64,000 nt of DNA from Superficieibacter sp. HKU1 (GTDB lineage: Bacteria > Pseudomonadota > Gammaproteobacteria > Enterobacterales > Enterobacteriaceae), in the NCBI RefSeq assembly GCF_029319185.1, contig NZ_CP119754.1, forward strand, positions 930,001 to 994,000. The letters are read 5' to 3'. The position numbers and the translations under genes were made by a program. Position 1 is the first letter of the stretch. Every line of letters begins with the position of its first letter. Under the pieces are notes generated by a model, which made no database searches, was not told the DNA's origin, and saw nothing but the letters and a program-made list of their open reading frames with translations. This document shows, piece by piece, positions 53,274 to 61,933 of this stretch.

Positions 53274-55007
53274 TTAATGGCGACGATGTTCTGCGACGCG
53301 TTCCCGGATGGCTGAACGCTGTTCACTGCTGAAATGGTTTTCCTGCCTGCGGCTTTCGCTGCCGCGCTGCCGCTGCGACTGCCAGGAAGGGGAGCGGCTG
53401 TCATTACCACTCAGCGCGTTGGCGCGGCGCTGCTGAACATTGTCCCGCAGCCGCTGGCGCTGCTCCGGCGTGGCGGAATTCAGGCGTTGCTGAACGTTTG
53501 CCCGCGCCTGCTGGCGCTGCTCCGGCGTGGCGGCATTCAGGCGTTGCTGAACGTTTTCCCGCGCCTGCTGGCGCTGCTCCGGCGTAGCGGCGTTCAGGCG
53601 TTGCTGAAGATTTTCCTTCGCCTGCTGGCGCTGTTCCTGCGTCGACGAGTTTAGCCGCTGCTGCGCATTTTCCCGCAGCTGTTGACGCTGGTCTGGTGTC
53701 GCGCTGGCAAGCTGCGTTCTGGCCGCGCCGCGACTAAGGTTACTGGTGTCATATCCCCGGTAGTTATTTCGCTGCGCAATTTGTTCAAGCTGTTTTGAGG
53801 CGGCCTGACGCTGTGCATCCCGGCTGACGCTGGCCGAAGGCTGAGCCGTTTTGCCCTGTAACTGCGAAAGCGCCGCTTGTCGCTGGCCGCCGGGGGCAGC
53901 CGTTGCGCTTAACCCTCCGCTGACATTCACCGGATGCGCGTTATTTACATAAGGCACGCCATTGCGATGTGCCGGATTATGCTGCCAGATGCGGCTATTG
54001 TCGGTCAGATGCTCGCCGGTGATGCGGTTGTAATTATTGACGTTAATATTGATGTTATCGCCATTATGAATATAACCCCCGCCATGATAATCATGGTCGT
54101 CATGATGGTAGTGATCGTCATCGTGATGATGGTGGTCATCGTCGTCGTGATGATGATGATGATGGTCATGATCCCAGTCGATGCTGCTGAACAGCGCGTA
54201 GGTCGTTGCCACGCCCAGGCTGTAGCCGAAGCCTTTGACGAAGCTGTCGGCAAACTGCTGTCCCGGCGGCGGCGGCAGATAGACGGGCGGATACGCGGTA
54301 TTCGGCCAGGTACCGTAGACCGTGGTCGGGTTGTAGGTGGGAACATATACCACCTGCGGATCGGCAGGTTCGATTTTGATTATTGTTGACGGTGCCGAAT
54401 GGACTACCGTCGTCGTCCTGCTTTCGCCGGGGCTGGTGTCCGCCGTGCTGGCAACGGTCGGTTCACTGGTGACTTTCTGCTGCGGCGTCGATTTCAGCGT
54501 GCCTGTCTGCTGTGCCAGCGTGCGCAGTTTTTGTACTGAATCCATCACGTCCTGCGGCTGCGCCAGAAAAGCATTGCCCAGATTCTCAACCCACTGCGGA
54601 TCCTGGCCCATCAGCGCCATCAGCTGCGGGAAGGCCACCAGCGATTTCACACTGGCATCCCAGGGCTGATTTGCTGCGGCCTGAATGGCGGCGTCCCCCT
54701 GTAACGTTGGATGATCCTTCGACCATTGAACCGCCTGAACCACGCTTGCCGGATAGGTGGACGCCATCAACACCTGAGACAGCAGCGCATCAGGATAGAG
54801 TGCGATCGGCGCAACCCATTGATCGATTTGCGCAGGAGTAAAGGTTGTCGCAGCAGGAGCCGCAGGAGCAGGAGCCGCAGCAGGCGTTGCTACGGTCTCG
54901 CTGGTGGTCGCTGGTTGGCGGCTTTTTACGTATAAAACCCCGGATGCTGCAAATAATCCCAGGCTGCACGCTAATGCGATGACGTGTGGCTTAAACGGCA
55001 ATGTCAT
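53274..55007 (-). CDS. yacH: DUF3300 envelope protein with His/Asp-rich and repeat regions (YacH-like)
   Basis: 577 residues with an N-terminal signal or anchor (HVIALACSLGLFAASGVLYV) and an Ala/Pro linker. The DUF3300 domain covers about residues 57-260 (IDQWVAPIALYPDALLSQVL; VVYVPTYNPTTVYG). A dense His/Asp tract at about 275-310 is a likely divalent-metal binder. A Gln/Arg-rich tail includes five 19-residue repeats. It corresponds to YacH at this locus in E. coli (617 residues) by position and domain; the symbol rests on synteny. First gene of the pair with the DUF2950 protein. Confidence 0.82.
   Translation of the reverse strand: MTLPFKPHVIALACSLGLFAASGVLYVKSRQPATTSETVATPAAAPAPAAPAATTFTPAQIDQWVAPIALYPDALLSQVLMASTYPASVVQAVQWSKDHPTLQGDAAIQAAANQPWDASVKSLVAFPQLMALMGQDPQWVENLGNAFLAQPQDVMDSVQKLRTLAQQTGTLKSTPQQKVTSEPTVASTADTSPGESRTTTVVHSAPSTIIKIEPADPQVVYVPTYNPTTVYGTWPNTAYPPVYLPPPPGQQFADSFVKGFGYSLGVATTYALFSSIDWDHDHHHHHHDDDDHHHHDDDHYHHDDHDYHGGGYIHNGDNININVNNYNRITGEHLTDNSRIWQHNPAHRNGVPYVNNAHPVNVSGGLSATAAPGGQRQAALSQLQGKTAQPSASVSRDAQRQAASKQLEQIAQRNNYRGYDTSNLSRGAARTQLASATPDQRQQLRENAQQRLNSSTQEQRQQAKENLQQRLNAATPEQRQQARENVQQRLNAATPEQRQQARANVQQRLNSATPEQRQRLRDNVQQRRANALSGNDSRSPSWQSQRQRGSESRRQENHFSSEQRSAIRERVAEHRRH
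53418..53702 (-). repeat. Five 57-bp coding repeats in the DUF3300 gene
   Basis: Five consecutive 19-residue units of the form ATPEQRQQARENVQQRLNA, differing at a few positions. High predicted helix and charge suggest an extended helical stalk. The middle units are nearly identical in DNA and so prone to copy-number change by slippage or recombination. Confidence 0.9.
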
Positions 55008-55400
55008 TTTTGTCTCCCGGTATCGATTGATACCCGTCAGTAAAGAGAGCCGCGCCGAATGGCGTAAGCAATGGCGGCAGTATATTCCTCGGCCTGATTG
55101 TTTTTTGACGTAAACAGGGATCGACCCTTAACCTGGCAGGATCCGGACAAATAGAGTGTTTACAAACATTGCAGGGAACTTTTTTTGCCTGATAAAAAGT
55201 GGATGTTGCCAGCCGTATATCTCTTTTCACGATTCAGCAACTATTTAATGTTGCTTTTTTGTAAACAGATTAACACCCCGCTAAAATCCTGCTATTCTGC
55301 CCGTTGCGGTACCGGGCATTTACCCTACAAACTGCTGTCTCACAGGAGCGTGAAGAGAATCGCCTACCGCACTATGACAATGAGAGCGAGGAGAACCGTC
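55008..55400. promoter_or_regulatory. Divergent region between DUF3300 gene and acnB
   Basis: About 390 bp carrying the leader and promoter of acnB and the promoter of the DUF3300 gene. A frame upstream of acnB (from 55185) is open but its composition is non-coding. No RNA gene or repeat recognised. Confidence 0.5.
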
Positions 55401-57998
55401 GTGCTAGAAGAATACCGTAAGCACGTAGCTGAGCGTGCCGCTGAAGGGATTGTCGCGAAGCCCTTAGATGCAACCCAGATGGCCGGGTTAGTTGAGCTGC
55501 TGAAGAATCCGCCTGCTGGCGAAGAAGAATTCCTGTTAGATCTGTTAGAAAACCGTGTCCCGCCTGGCGTTGATGAAGCCGCTTACGTTAAAGCCGGTTT
55601 TCTGGCCGCCGTCGCCAAAGGCGAAGCCCGGTCTCCTCTGGTTGCCCCGGAAAAAGCGGTTGAACTGCTGGGCACCATGCAGGGTGGTTACAACATCCAT
55701 CCGCTGATCGACGCACTGGACAACGACACGCTGGCCCCGCTGGCGGTGAAAGCCCTGTCTCATACCCTGCTGATGTTCGATAACTTTTATGACGTCGAAG
55801 AAAAAGCCAAAGCGGGCAATTTGCACGCGCAGCAGGTGATGCTCTCCTGGGCGAATGCCGACTGGTTCCTGAGCCGCCCGGCGCTGGCCGAAAAAATTAC
55901 CGTCACCGTCTTTAAAGTGACAGGTGAAACCAACACCGACGATCTCTCCCCGGCCCCGGATGCCTGGTCGCGTCCGGATATCCCGCTGCACGCCCTGGCG
56001 ATGCTGAAGAACGCCCGTGACGGCATTTTCCCGGATAAGCCTGGCAGCATTGGCCCGATCCTGCAGATCGAAGCATTGCAGCAAAAAGGCTTCCCCCTGG
56101 CCTACGTCGGCGACGTGGTGGGCACCGGCTCTTCGCGTAAATCCGCCACCAACTCGGTGCTGTGGTTTATGGGCGACGACATTCCGAACGTGCCGAACAA
56201 GCGCGGCGGCGGCGTGGTGCTGGGCGGCAAAATTGCGCCAATCTTCTTTAACACCATGGAAGATGCGGGCGCGCTGCCGATTGAAGTGGATGTTAATAAA
56301 CTGAACATGGGCGACGTCATCGACGTGTACCCGTTCAAAGGCGAAGTACGCAATCATCATACTGACGAGTTGCTGGCGACCTTTGAACTGAAAACCGACG
56401 TGCTGATCGACGAAGTGCGCGCCGGTGGCCGTATTCCGCTGATTATCGGCCGCGGCCTGACCACCAAAGCGCGCGAAGCGTTGGGCCTGCCGCACAGCGA
56501 CGTATTCCGCAGCGCGAAACCGGTGGAATCCAGCAATAAAGGCTTCTCGCTGGCGCAGAAAATGGTGGGCCGCGCCTGCGGTACTGCCGGCGTTCGCCCT
56601 GGCGAATACTGCGAACCGAAGATGACCTCGGTCGGCTCTCAGGACACCACCGGCCCGATGACCCGCGACGAACTGAAAGATCTGGCCTGTCTGGGCTTCT
56701 CTGCGGATCTGGTGATGCAGTCCTTCTGCCACACGGCGGCCTATCCGAAGCCGGTTGACGTGACCACCCACCATACGCTGCCGGACTTTATTATGAACCG
56801 CGGCGGCGTGTCGCTGCGTCCGGGCGACGGCATTATTCACTCGTGGCTGAACCGCATGCTGCTGCCGGATACCGTCGGCACCGGCGGCGACTCCCACACC
56901 CGCTTCCCGGTTGGCATCTCCTTCCCGGCAGGCTCTGGTCTGGTGGCGTTTGCCGCTGCGACTGGCGTAATGCCGCTGGATATGCCGGAATCGGTACTGG
57001 TGCGTTTCAAGGGCACCATGCAGCCGGGCATCACCCTGCGCGATCTGGTCCACGCCATTCCGCTGTACGCTATCCGTCAGGGTCTGCTGACCGTTGAGAA
57101 GAAGGGCAAGAAAAACATCTTCTCCGGCCGCATTCTGGAGATCGAAGGTCTGCCGGAGCTGAAAGTTGAGCAGGCGTTTGAACTGGCGGATGCCTCCGCC
57201 GAGCGTTCTGCGGCAGGTTGTACCATCAAGCTGGATAAAGCGCCGATCACCGAATACCTGACCTCCAACATCGTGCTGTTGAAGTGGATGATTGCTGAAG
57301 GCTACGGCGACCGTCGTACCATCGAGCGTCGTATTCAGGGCATGGAAAAATGGCTGGCCGATCCGCAACTGCTGGAAGCCGATGCCGATGCCGAATACGC
57401 GGCGGTGATCGAAATCGATCTGGCGGATATTCACGAGCCGATCCTCTGCGCGCCGAACGATCCGGACGATGCGCGTCTGCTCTCCGACGTGGCGGGCGAG
57501 AAGATAGACGAAGTGTTTATTGGTTCCTGTATGACCAACATCGGTCACTTCCGCGCGGCAGGCAAGCTGCTGGATGCGCATCAGGGCCAGTTGCCAACCC
57601 GTCTGTGGGTGGCACCGCCAACCCGTATGGATGCGGCCCAACTGACGGAAGAGGGCTATTACAGCGTCTTTGGTAAGAGCGGCGCGCGTATCGAAATTCC
57701 GGGCTGCTCACTGTGCATGGGTAACCAGGCACGCGTGGCGGACGGCGCGACGGTGGTCTCCACCTCAACCCGTAACTTCCCGAACCGTCTGGGTACCGGG
57801 GCGAACGTCTACCTGGCCTCTGCGGAGCTGGCGGCGGTTGCGGCGCTGATTGGCCGCCTGCCGACCCGCGAAGAGTACCTGAACTCCGTGGCGCAGGTGG
57901 ATAAGACGGCGGTGGATACCTACCGCTATCTGAACTTCGATCAGCTTGAGCAGTATACCGAGAAAGCGGATGGGGTGATTTTCCAGACCGCGGTGTAA
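55401..57998 (+). CDS. acnB: Aconitate hydratase B
   Basis: Main TCA-cycle aconitase, also a 2-methylisocitrate dehydratase and an iron-responsive RNA-binding protein when it loses its cluster. The GTG start at 55401 (preceded by GAGGAG) gives 865 residues as in E. coli. The N-terminal HEAT-like domain begins LEEYRKHVAERAAEG. The [4Fe-4S] cysteines are in GSCMTNIGH near 710 and CSLCMGNQ near 769 and 772. A longer upstream frame is rejected because the family starts at LEEYRKH. Confidence 0.97.
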   Translation: MLEEYRKHVAERAAEGIVAKPLDATQMAGLVELLKNPPAGEEEFLLDLLENRVPPGVDEAAYVKAGFLAAVAKGEARSPLVAPEKAVELLGTMQGGYNIHPLIDALDNDTLAPLAVKALSHTLLMFDNFYDVEEKAKAGNLHAQQVMLSWANADWFLSRPALAEKITVTVFKVTGETNTDDLSPAPDAWSRPDIPLHALAMLKNARDGIFPDKPGSIGPILQIEALQQKGFPLAYVGDVVGTGSSRKSATNSVLWFMGDDIPNVPNKRGGGVVLGGKIAPIFFNTMEDAGALPIEVDVNKLNMGDVIDVYPFKGEVRNHHTDELLATFELKTDVLIDEVRAGGRIPLIIGRGLTTKAREALGLPHSDVFRSAKPVESSNKGFSLAQKMVGRACGTAGVRPGEYCEPKMTSVGSQDTTGPMTRDELKDLACLGFSADLVMQSFCHTAAYPKPVDVTTHHTLPDFIMNRGGVSLRPGDGIIHSWLNRMLLPDTVGTGGDSHTRFPVGISFPAGSGLVAFAAATGVMPLDMPESVLVRFKGTMQPGITLRDLVHAIPLYAIRQGLLTVEKKGKKNIFSGRILEIEGLPELKVEQAFELADASAERSAAGCTIKLDKAPITEYLTSNIVLLKWMIAEGYGDRRTIERRIQGMEKWLADPQLLEADADAEYAAVIEIDLADIHEPILCAPNDPDDARLLSDVAGEKIDEVFIGSCMTNIGHFRAAGKLLDAHQGQLPTRLWVAPPTRMDAAQLTEEGYYSVFGKSGARIEIPGCSLCMGNQARVADGATVVSTSTRNFPNRLGTGANVYLASAELAAVAALIGRLPTREEYLNSVAQVDKTAVDTYRYLNFDQLEQYTEKADGVIFQTAV

Positions 57999-58008
57999 GT
58001 TAATGACT

Positions 58009-58045
58009 AAAAAGCCTGACGGCGTATTGTCGTCAGGCTTTTTTT
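58009..58045 (+). terminator. acnB terminator
   Basis: Stem AAAGCCTGACG/CGTCAGGCTTT, 9-base loop, seven T residues, 12 bp after acnB. Confidence 0.92.
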
Positions 58046-58157
58046 ATTTCCATTGCGCTAAATAAATAACCTCGAGATCGCGCTCTGGTTTGAAGTTTTG
58101 TTGTTTAAACTCCATTGTTAATGGGCTATTTGTTTTAATGGGTGATTAAAGCCGATT

Positions 58158-58259
58158 TTGCCGGGTGGCGGCTTCGCCTTACCCGGCCTGTGAAAACGAG
58201 TAGTATCAACTGGTTATTGGCAAACCGTAGGCCTGTGCAAGCGCAGCGCCGCCAGGCAT
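58158..58259. repeat. REP pair (BIME) downstream of acnB
   Basis: Two opposed REP-like units: 58158-58193 (TTGCCGGGTGGCGGCTTCGC...) and a more degenerate 58227-58259 (GTAGGCCTGTGCAAGCGCAG...), in the convergent gap between acnB and the phosphatase gene. The remaining sequence from 58260 to 58426 shows no feature. Confidence 0.75.
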
Positions 58260-58426
58260 AATTCCACGGTATAACGTTTGTCAGCAGCCTGACAGTATCT
58301 GTGAGCTTCTTCTCTAGAAGCCGATTTTCATTGATGACGGCATCTTGCTGTCAGATGAAACCACACACACCAGAATATTCTGGCGATCTTTTCCCTGCCA
58401 TAATTACAACATTTCAATAAACAGCT

Positions 58427-58756
58427 TTAGCCGTTAATCCCCAGCAGTTCCGGCACCAGCTCTTCCAGTTGCGTAACCAGAACCGGGTCCATATAGCGGT
58501 AGTCATCAGGAATATCGAGTATGTGCAGGGGTTTATTTTCGAGAAGGCGACGATATTCCGCCATTAACCGGTCTTTGTGTTTTTGTTCCATAACGCAGAT
58601 GACATCTGCCCAGTGAAGCAGCTCGTGCGATACGCTCTTTTTGGCATTCCGGCTGGTGCCTGCGGAACGGACACTGAGGCCAGGATAACGGCGGAACACC
58701 TGTTCCGCCGTGGGGCTGCGCCATTGATTACGACTGCATATGAAAAGCACATTCAT
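58427..58756 (-). CDS. Low-molecular-weight protein tyrosine phosphatase homologue
   Basis: 109-residue predicted phosphotyrosine phosphatase. It starts MNVLFICSRNQWRSPTAEQ, where CSRNQWRS is the C-x5-R-S phosphate-binding loop close to the N terminus as in LMW-PTPs. RSAGTSRNA, ADVICVMEQKHKDRL and the late acidic DIPDDYRYMDP, supplying a candidate general acid, follow. It is shorter than Wzb/Etp (about 147). The start overlaps the upstream 82-codon gene by 29 bp, implying co-expression. No capsule or kinase gene lies nearby, so the substrate is unknown. Confidence 0.82.
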   Translation of the reverse strand: MNVLFICSRNQWRSPTAEQVFRRYPGLSVRSAGTSRNAKKSVSHELLHWADVICVMEQKHKDRLMAEYRRLLENKPLHILDIPDDYRYMDPVLVTQLEELVPELLGING

Positions 58757-58976
58757 CAAATAAATACTCTTCCAGACCGCGCTTCGCCAGTTGCGGGTTG
58801 GTGAGCCGCGGATATTCCATACCCAATTGCGCAGCACGCAACACTTTGTCGGAACGCGTGTACAGTTTCTTCCAGTTTTTTTCGCCACGAAAACGCAAAA
58901 GCGCAGTGTGAGCATCTCGGGATTTGTTGCGCCGCTTTTGGGCAATGCGCCAGTCCCGGTTACGGGTTATGTCCAT
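58728..58976 (-). CDS. Uncharacterised 82-residue basic protein
   Basis: Not recognised. The protein is rich in Arg and Lys at its N-terminal half (MDITRNRDWRIAQKRRNKSR) and continues with EKNWKKLYTRSDKVLRAAQ. It has no signal peptide or transmembrane segment. It overlaps the phosphatase start by 29 bp on the same strand, so the two genes probably form one unit. Support is the open frame and the coupled arrangement. Confidence 0.6.
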   Translation of the reverse strand: MDITRNRDWRIAQKRRNKSRDAHTALLRFRGEKNWKKLYTRSDKVLRAAQLGMEYPRLTNPQLAKRGLEEYLFDECAFHMQS

Positions 58977-59258
58977 TATTTTTTCTCTCTCAGAACGATC
59001 GGGTTCAGCAGCCGCGATAATACGGAGAGAGCGAACGGGTTGATTTTACGCTTTTTTATTAAGGTGAGCGACATATCCACTTAACTTTTACGATAACGAC
59101 GGTAAGCCTCTGGCGAGGCGTTGTGTAAAAAGGCCAGGCACTCCGGCGTATTTATTTCATTCCTTCTGTCCGTCCCGCTGTTTTTCTTCCTCCGTGCTGC
59201 GATAATTACCCTATTGGCAATGCAGCAGTGGCGCATTGTGATTGCAGAGGAATACATG

Positions 59259-59621
59259 ATGGAATACGAATTTTTGCGCGATGTTACCGGAGTGGTAAAA
59301 GTGCGTATGTCGATGGGCCACGAAGTCGTGGGGCACTGGTTTAACGAAGAAGTGAAAGAAAATTTTGCCCTGCTGGATGAAGTGGAGCAGGCAGCGCAAG
59401 CGGTTAAAGGCAGCGAGCGCAGCTGGCAGCGTACCGGCCATGAATACACGCTGTGGATGGACGAAGAAGAGGTGATGATCCGCGCCAATCAGCTGGAGTT
59501 TTCCGGCGATGAAATAGAAGAGGGAATGAGCTACTACGATGAAGAAAGTCTGTCGCTGTGCGGCGTCGAGGACTTTTTGCAGGTGGTTGCGGCGTACCGG
59601 GCATTTGTACAACAAAAATAA
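59259..59621 (+). CDS. yacL: YacL family protein
   Basis: Conserved gammaproteobacterial protein of unknown function, 120 residues as in E. coli, starting MEYEFLRDVTGVVKVRMSMG at 59259. An adjacent ATG 3 bp upstream is too close to AGAGGA. The protein is strongly acidic (DGEEV-like patches, DEEEVMIR, EIEEGMSYYDEESLSL). The frame is open for 46 codons upstream, but that stretch does not match the family. Confidence 0.92.
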   Translation: MEYEFLRDVTGVVKVRMSMGHEVVGHWFNEEVKENFALLDEVEQAAQAVKGSERSWQRTGHEYTLWMDEEEVMIRANQLEFSGDEIEEGMSYYDEESLSLCGVEDFLQVVAAYRAFVQQK

Positions 59622-59626
59622 TTCTG

Positions 59627-59646
59627 GCGGAGCATCCCTGCTCCGC
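59627..59646. terminator. Hairpin between convergent yacL and speD
   Basis: Perfect stem GCGGAGCA/TGCTCCGC with a TCCC loop, 5 bp after yacL and 7 bp beyond the speD stop. No strong T tract; a plausible bidirectional 3' end. Confidence 0.5.
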
Positions 59647-59653
59647 ACCTCTC

Positions 59654-60448
59654 TCAGACCGCAGGAATATTGCGGCCGTAGTAAATCTCGCGCATCTCTT
59701 TCCACAGCAGATCGGTAATCACTTTGCGCTCCTCTGCCGTCAAATCTTCCGGGCGGGTATGGAACATATAGTGCTTAAGATCGAACTCCTTAAGCAGCAT
59801 TTTGGTATGGAAGATATTTTCCTGATAAACGTTCACGTCCATCATGTCATACAGCGACTTCATATCCTCGGACATAAAGTTCTGGATGGAATTGATCTCA
59901 TGATCGATAAAATGCTTCATGCCGTTAATATCGCGGGTAAATCCGCGCACGCGGTAATCCACGGTGACGATGTCAGATTCAAGCTGGTGAATTAAATAAT
60001 TCAGCGCCTTAAGCGGGGAAATCACGCCGCAGGTAGACACTTCGATATCCGCACGGAAGGTGCATAAACCGGCTTCCGGATGGCTTTCCGGGTAGGTATG
60101 CACGCAGATATGGCTTTTATCCAGATGCGCGACGACCGCTTCAGGCAGCGGACCGGGGTGCTCGGTTTTATCAATCAGCTGCGGATCAACCGGCTCTTCG
60201 CTAACCAGAATCGTGACGCTGGCCCCTTGCGGTTCATAATCCTGGCGGGCGATATTAAGCACATTCGCGCCGATAATAGAGCAGGTTTCAGAGAGAATTT
60301 CGGTCAGGCGATTGGCATTATAGAGTTCATCGATATAGGCGATATAACCATCGCGCTCTTCTGCCGTTTTGACGTAGCAGATATCGTAAATGCAAAAACT
60401 CAGGCTTTTGGTCAGGTTGTTAAAGCCATGCAGCTTTATTTTTTTCAA
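59654..60448 (-). CDS. speD: S-adenosylmethionine decarboxylase
   Basis: Pyruvoyl-dependent enzyme that makes decarboxylated SAM, the aminopropyl donor for spermidine. It has 264 residues as in E. coli. The proenzyme cleaves itself before the Ser of LDKSHICVHTYPE (near 112) to create the pyruvoyl group. The conserved CTFRADIEVSTCG follows. It lies 20 bp downstream of speE in a two-gene operon. Confidence 0.97.
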   Translation of the reverse strand: MKKIKLHGFNNLTKSLSFCIYDICYVKTAEERDGYIAYIDELYNANRLTEILSETCSIIGANVLNIARQDYEPQGASVTILVSEEPVDPQLIDKTEHPGPLPEAVVAHLDKSHICVHTYPESHPEAGLCTFRADIEVSTCGVISPLKALNYLIHQLESDIVTVDYRVRGFTRDINGMKHFIDHEINSIQNFMSEDMKSLYDMMDVNVYQENIFHTKMLLKEFDLKHYMFHTRPEDLTAEERKVITDLLWKEMREIYYGRNIPAV

Positions 60449-60468
60449 TTTTTATCACCCCCTTAGAA

Positions 60469-61329
60469 TCACTGTGCGGACAGTGCGTCCTGCAAATATT
60501 GTGGTAAGGCAAAAGCTGCCGTATGAATCGCCGGATTGTAATAGCGGCAGGTGAGATTAGCCTGATGGAAGCGGGCCTGAATAATCTCGGTGGAAAGCGT
60601 GCGCAGCGCCTCGTTGTCCGTCGCCCAGGCGAAGGTCATGATGCCGCCGTAGTAGGTCGGGATCGCCGCCTGATAAAAGCTCACGTCGCTAAAATACGGG
60701 CTCAGCTTGCGGTGGCTGCCGACGGCTTCATCCTGCTGGAGGAAACAGACGCCGTTCTGCGCAACGAAAATCCCGCCGGGGTTCAGGCAGCGTTTACAGC
60801 CTTCATAAAATGCTGAGGTAAACAGGCTTTCACCGGGGCCGACCGGATCGGTGCAGTCGGAGATGATCACATCAAACGTTTGCGTGGTCTGGTTAACAAA
60901 ATTCACGCCGTCGTCGATCACCAGGCTGAAGCGCGGATCGTCATAAGCGCCCGCATTGTGGTTGGGCAAGTACTGGCGGCAAAAGGAGACGACGCCTTCA
61001 TCGATTTCCACCATCGTGATGGCTTCAATGTTTTTATGGCGCGACACTTCTCGCAGCATGGCACCGTCGCCGCCGCCGATGATCAGCACACGCTTCGCAT
61101 GGCCGTGCGCCAGCAGCGGAACGTGGGTCATCATTTCGTGATAGATAAATTCGTCGCGTTCGGTGGTCTGCACCACGCCATCCAGCGCCATTACGCGGCC
61201 AAAGGCGGCGTTTTCAAAGATAATCAGATCCTGATGATCGGTTTTCTCATGGTACAGCACGTTATCAACGGCAAAATACTGACCAAACTGGTCGTGCAGC
61301 GTTTCATGCCACCTGTTGTTATCGGTCAT
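60469..61329 (-). CDS. speE: Spermidine synthase
   Basis: Aminopropyltransferase that makes spermidine from putrescine and decarboxylated SAM. It starts at 61329 (MTDNNRWHETLHDQFGQYFA), giving 286 residues (288 in E. coli). The Rossmann motif LIIGGGDGAMLREV, catalytic DCTDPVGPGE and the VVQTTERDEFIYHEMM loop are intact. An ATG seven codons upstream lacks spacing to a ribosome binding site. First gene of speED. Confidence 0.96.
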   Translation of the reverse strand: MTDNNRWHETLHDQFGQYFAVDNVLYHEKTDHQDLIIFENAAFGRVMALDGVVQTTERDEFIYHEMMTHVPLLAHGHAKRVLIIGGGDGAMLREVSRHKNIEAITMVEIDEGVVSFCRQYLPNHNAGAYDDPRFSLVIDDGVNFVNQTTQTFDVIISDCTDPVGPGESLFTSAFYEGCKRCLNPGGIFVAQNGVCFLQQDEAVGSHRKLSPYFSDVSFYQAAIPTYYGGIMTFAWATDNEALRTLSTEIIQARFHQANLTCRYYNPAIHTAAFALPQYLQDALSAQ

Positions 61330-61379
61330 GATGTTCTCCCTCGTTAACACCCATGAAAAATGGGCGCAACATAATAGCT

Positions 61380-61409
61380 AACATTGACCGAGTATGCACG
61401 GTCAATGTT
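61380..61409. other. Perfect inverted repeat upstream of speE
   Basis: AACATTGACCG/CGGTCAATGTT with an 8-base centre, between the end of yacC and the start of speE. It has no T tract in the yacC direction, so it may be a weak terminator or an operator for the speED promoter. Confidence 0.5.
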
Positions 61410-61443
61410 TCACCACAAAGAGAATGAGTATAGCGAAGGAAGA

Positions 61444-61791
61444 TTATTTAACGTAGGCAAGCAGGCTCAGAGAATCTTTCGCCAGCGCTTTACATTTTTT
61501 GGCAGTAGGAATGCTGATGCCGCTCAGATCGCGGTAGCTGTCTTCACCCAATGCCTTCATGTTGTACGTTTCGTAGTTACTCAGATCCCACTGGTTCTGC
61601 TGGGCAAAGAAAAGCAGCGCCCGACGGATTTGCGTATTAGGTAAGTTCTGGTAGCCACAGTCATTTTTCAGAAACACAAATACGGCGGTGAGATCGGCCA
61701 TATCTTCAGCTTCAGACTCGCTGAGCGCATAGCTGTTTGTGGATAATGCTAACAGGACCCCAAGAACTATTGTTCTGAAAAAAGTCTTCAT
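61444..61791 (-). CDS. yacC: Periplasmic protein YacC (PulS/OutS-like)
   Basis: Small exported protein, 115 residues as in E. coli, starting MKTFFRTIVLGVLLALSTNS at 61791. The signal peptide ends near SYA|LSESEAED. The pilotin-like PulS/OutS family motif includes FLKNDCGYQNLPN and IRRALLFFA, with a second Cys in KKCKAL, so a disulphide is likely. It lacks the lipobox Cys of true pilotins. Function unproven. Confidence 0.92.
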   Translation of the reverse strand: MKTFFRTIVLGVLLALSTNSYALSESEAEDMADLTAVFVFLKNDCGYQNLPNTQIRRALLFFAQQNQWDLSNYETYNMKALGEDSYRDLSGISIPTAKKCKALAKDSLSLLAYVK

Positions 61792-61867
61792 TCTTTCTAC
61801 CACTGCTTACGGAAATGCAACGTTAGCACACCTCAGTACGGGGCGTGAACTTAATTATTACTGTTGT

Positions 61868-61900
61868 GCTTGACGTTCCGGTTGGGGGAGGGTTTAAGCT
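61868..61900 (+). promoter_or_regulatory. CueR-type promoter of cueO
   Basis: TTGACG (61870-61875) and TAAGCT (61895-61900) separated by 19 bp, the over-long spacer typical of MerR-family activation. The spacer holds an interrupted GTTCC...GGAGG dyad matching the CueR box of copA and cueO. Copper(I)-loaded CueR would activate here. Confidence 0.8.
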
Positions 61901-61933
61901 CATAAACCGCCTGCTGAAGATGAGGAAGATACC

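Noticed and set aside
53934..54389. Hydrophobic Met/Val/Ile-rich open frame opposite the DUF3300 gene
   Set aside because: It is the complement of the His/Asp codon tract (CAT/GAT), which necessarily reads as Met/Ile/Val; not a membrane protein gene.
55185..55400. 72-codon upstream extension of AcnB
   Set aside because: No homology to the family N terminus; GTG 55401 has GAGGAG upstream and gives 865 residues.
55545..57641. 698-codon open frame antisense to acnB
   Set aside because: Shadow of a strongly biased gene; His/Arg/Gln-rich translation with no family resemblance.
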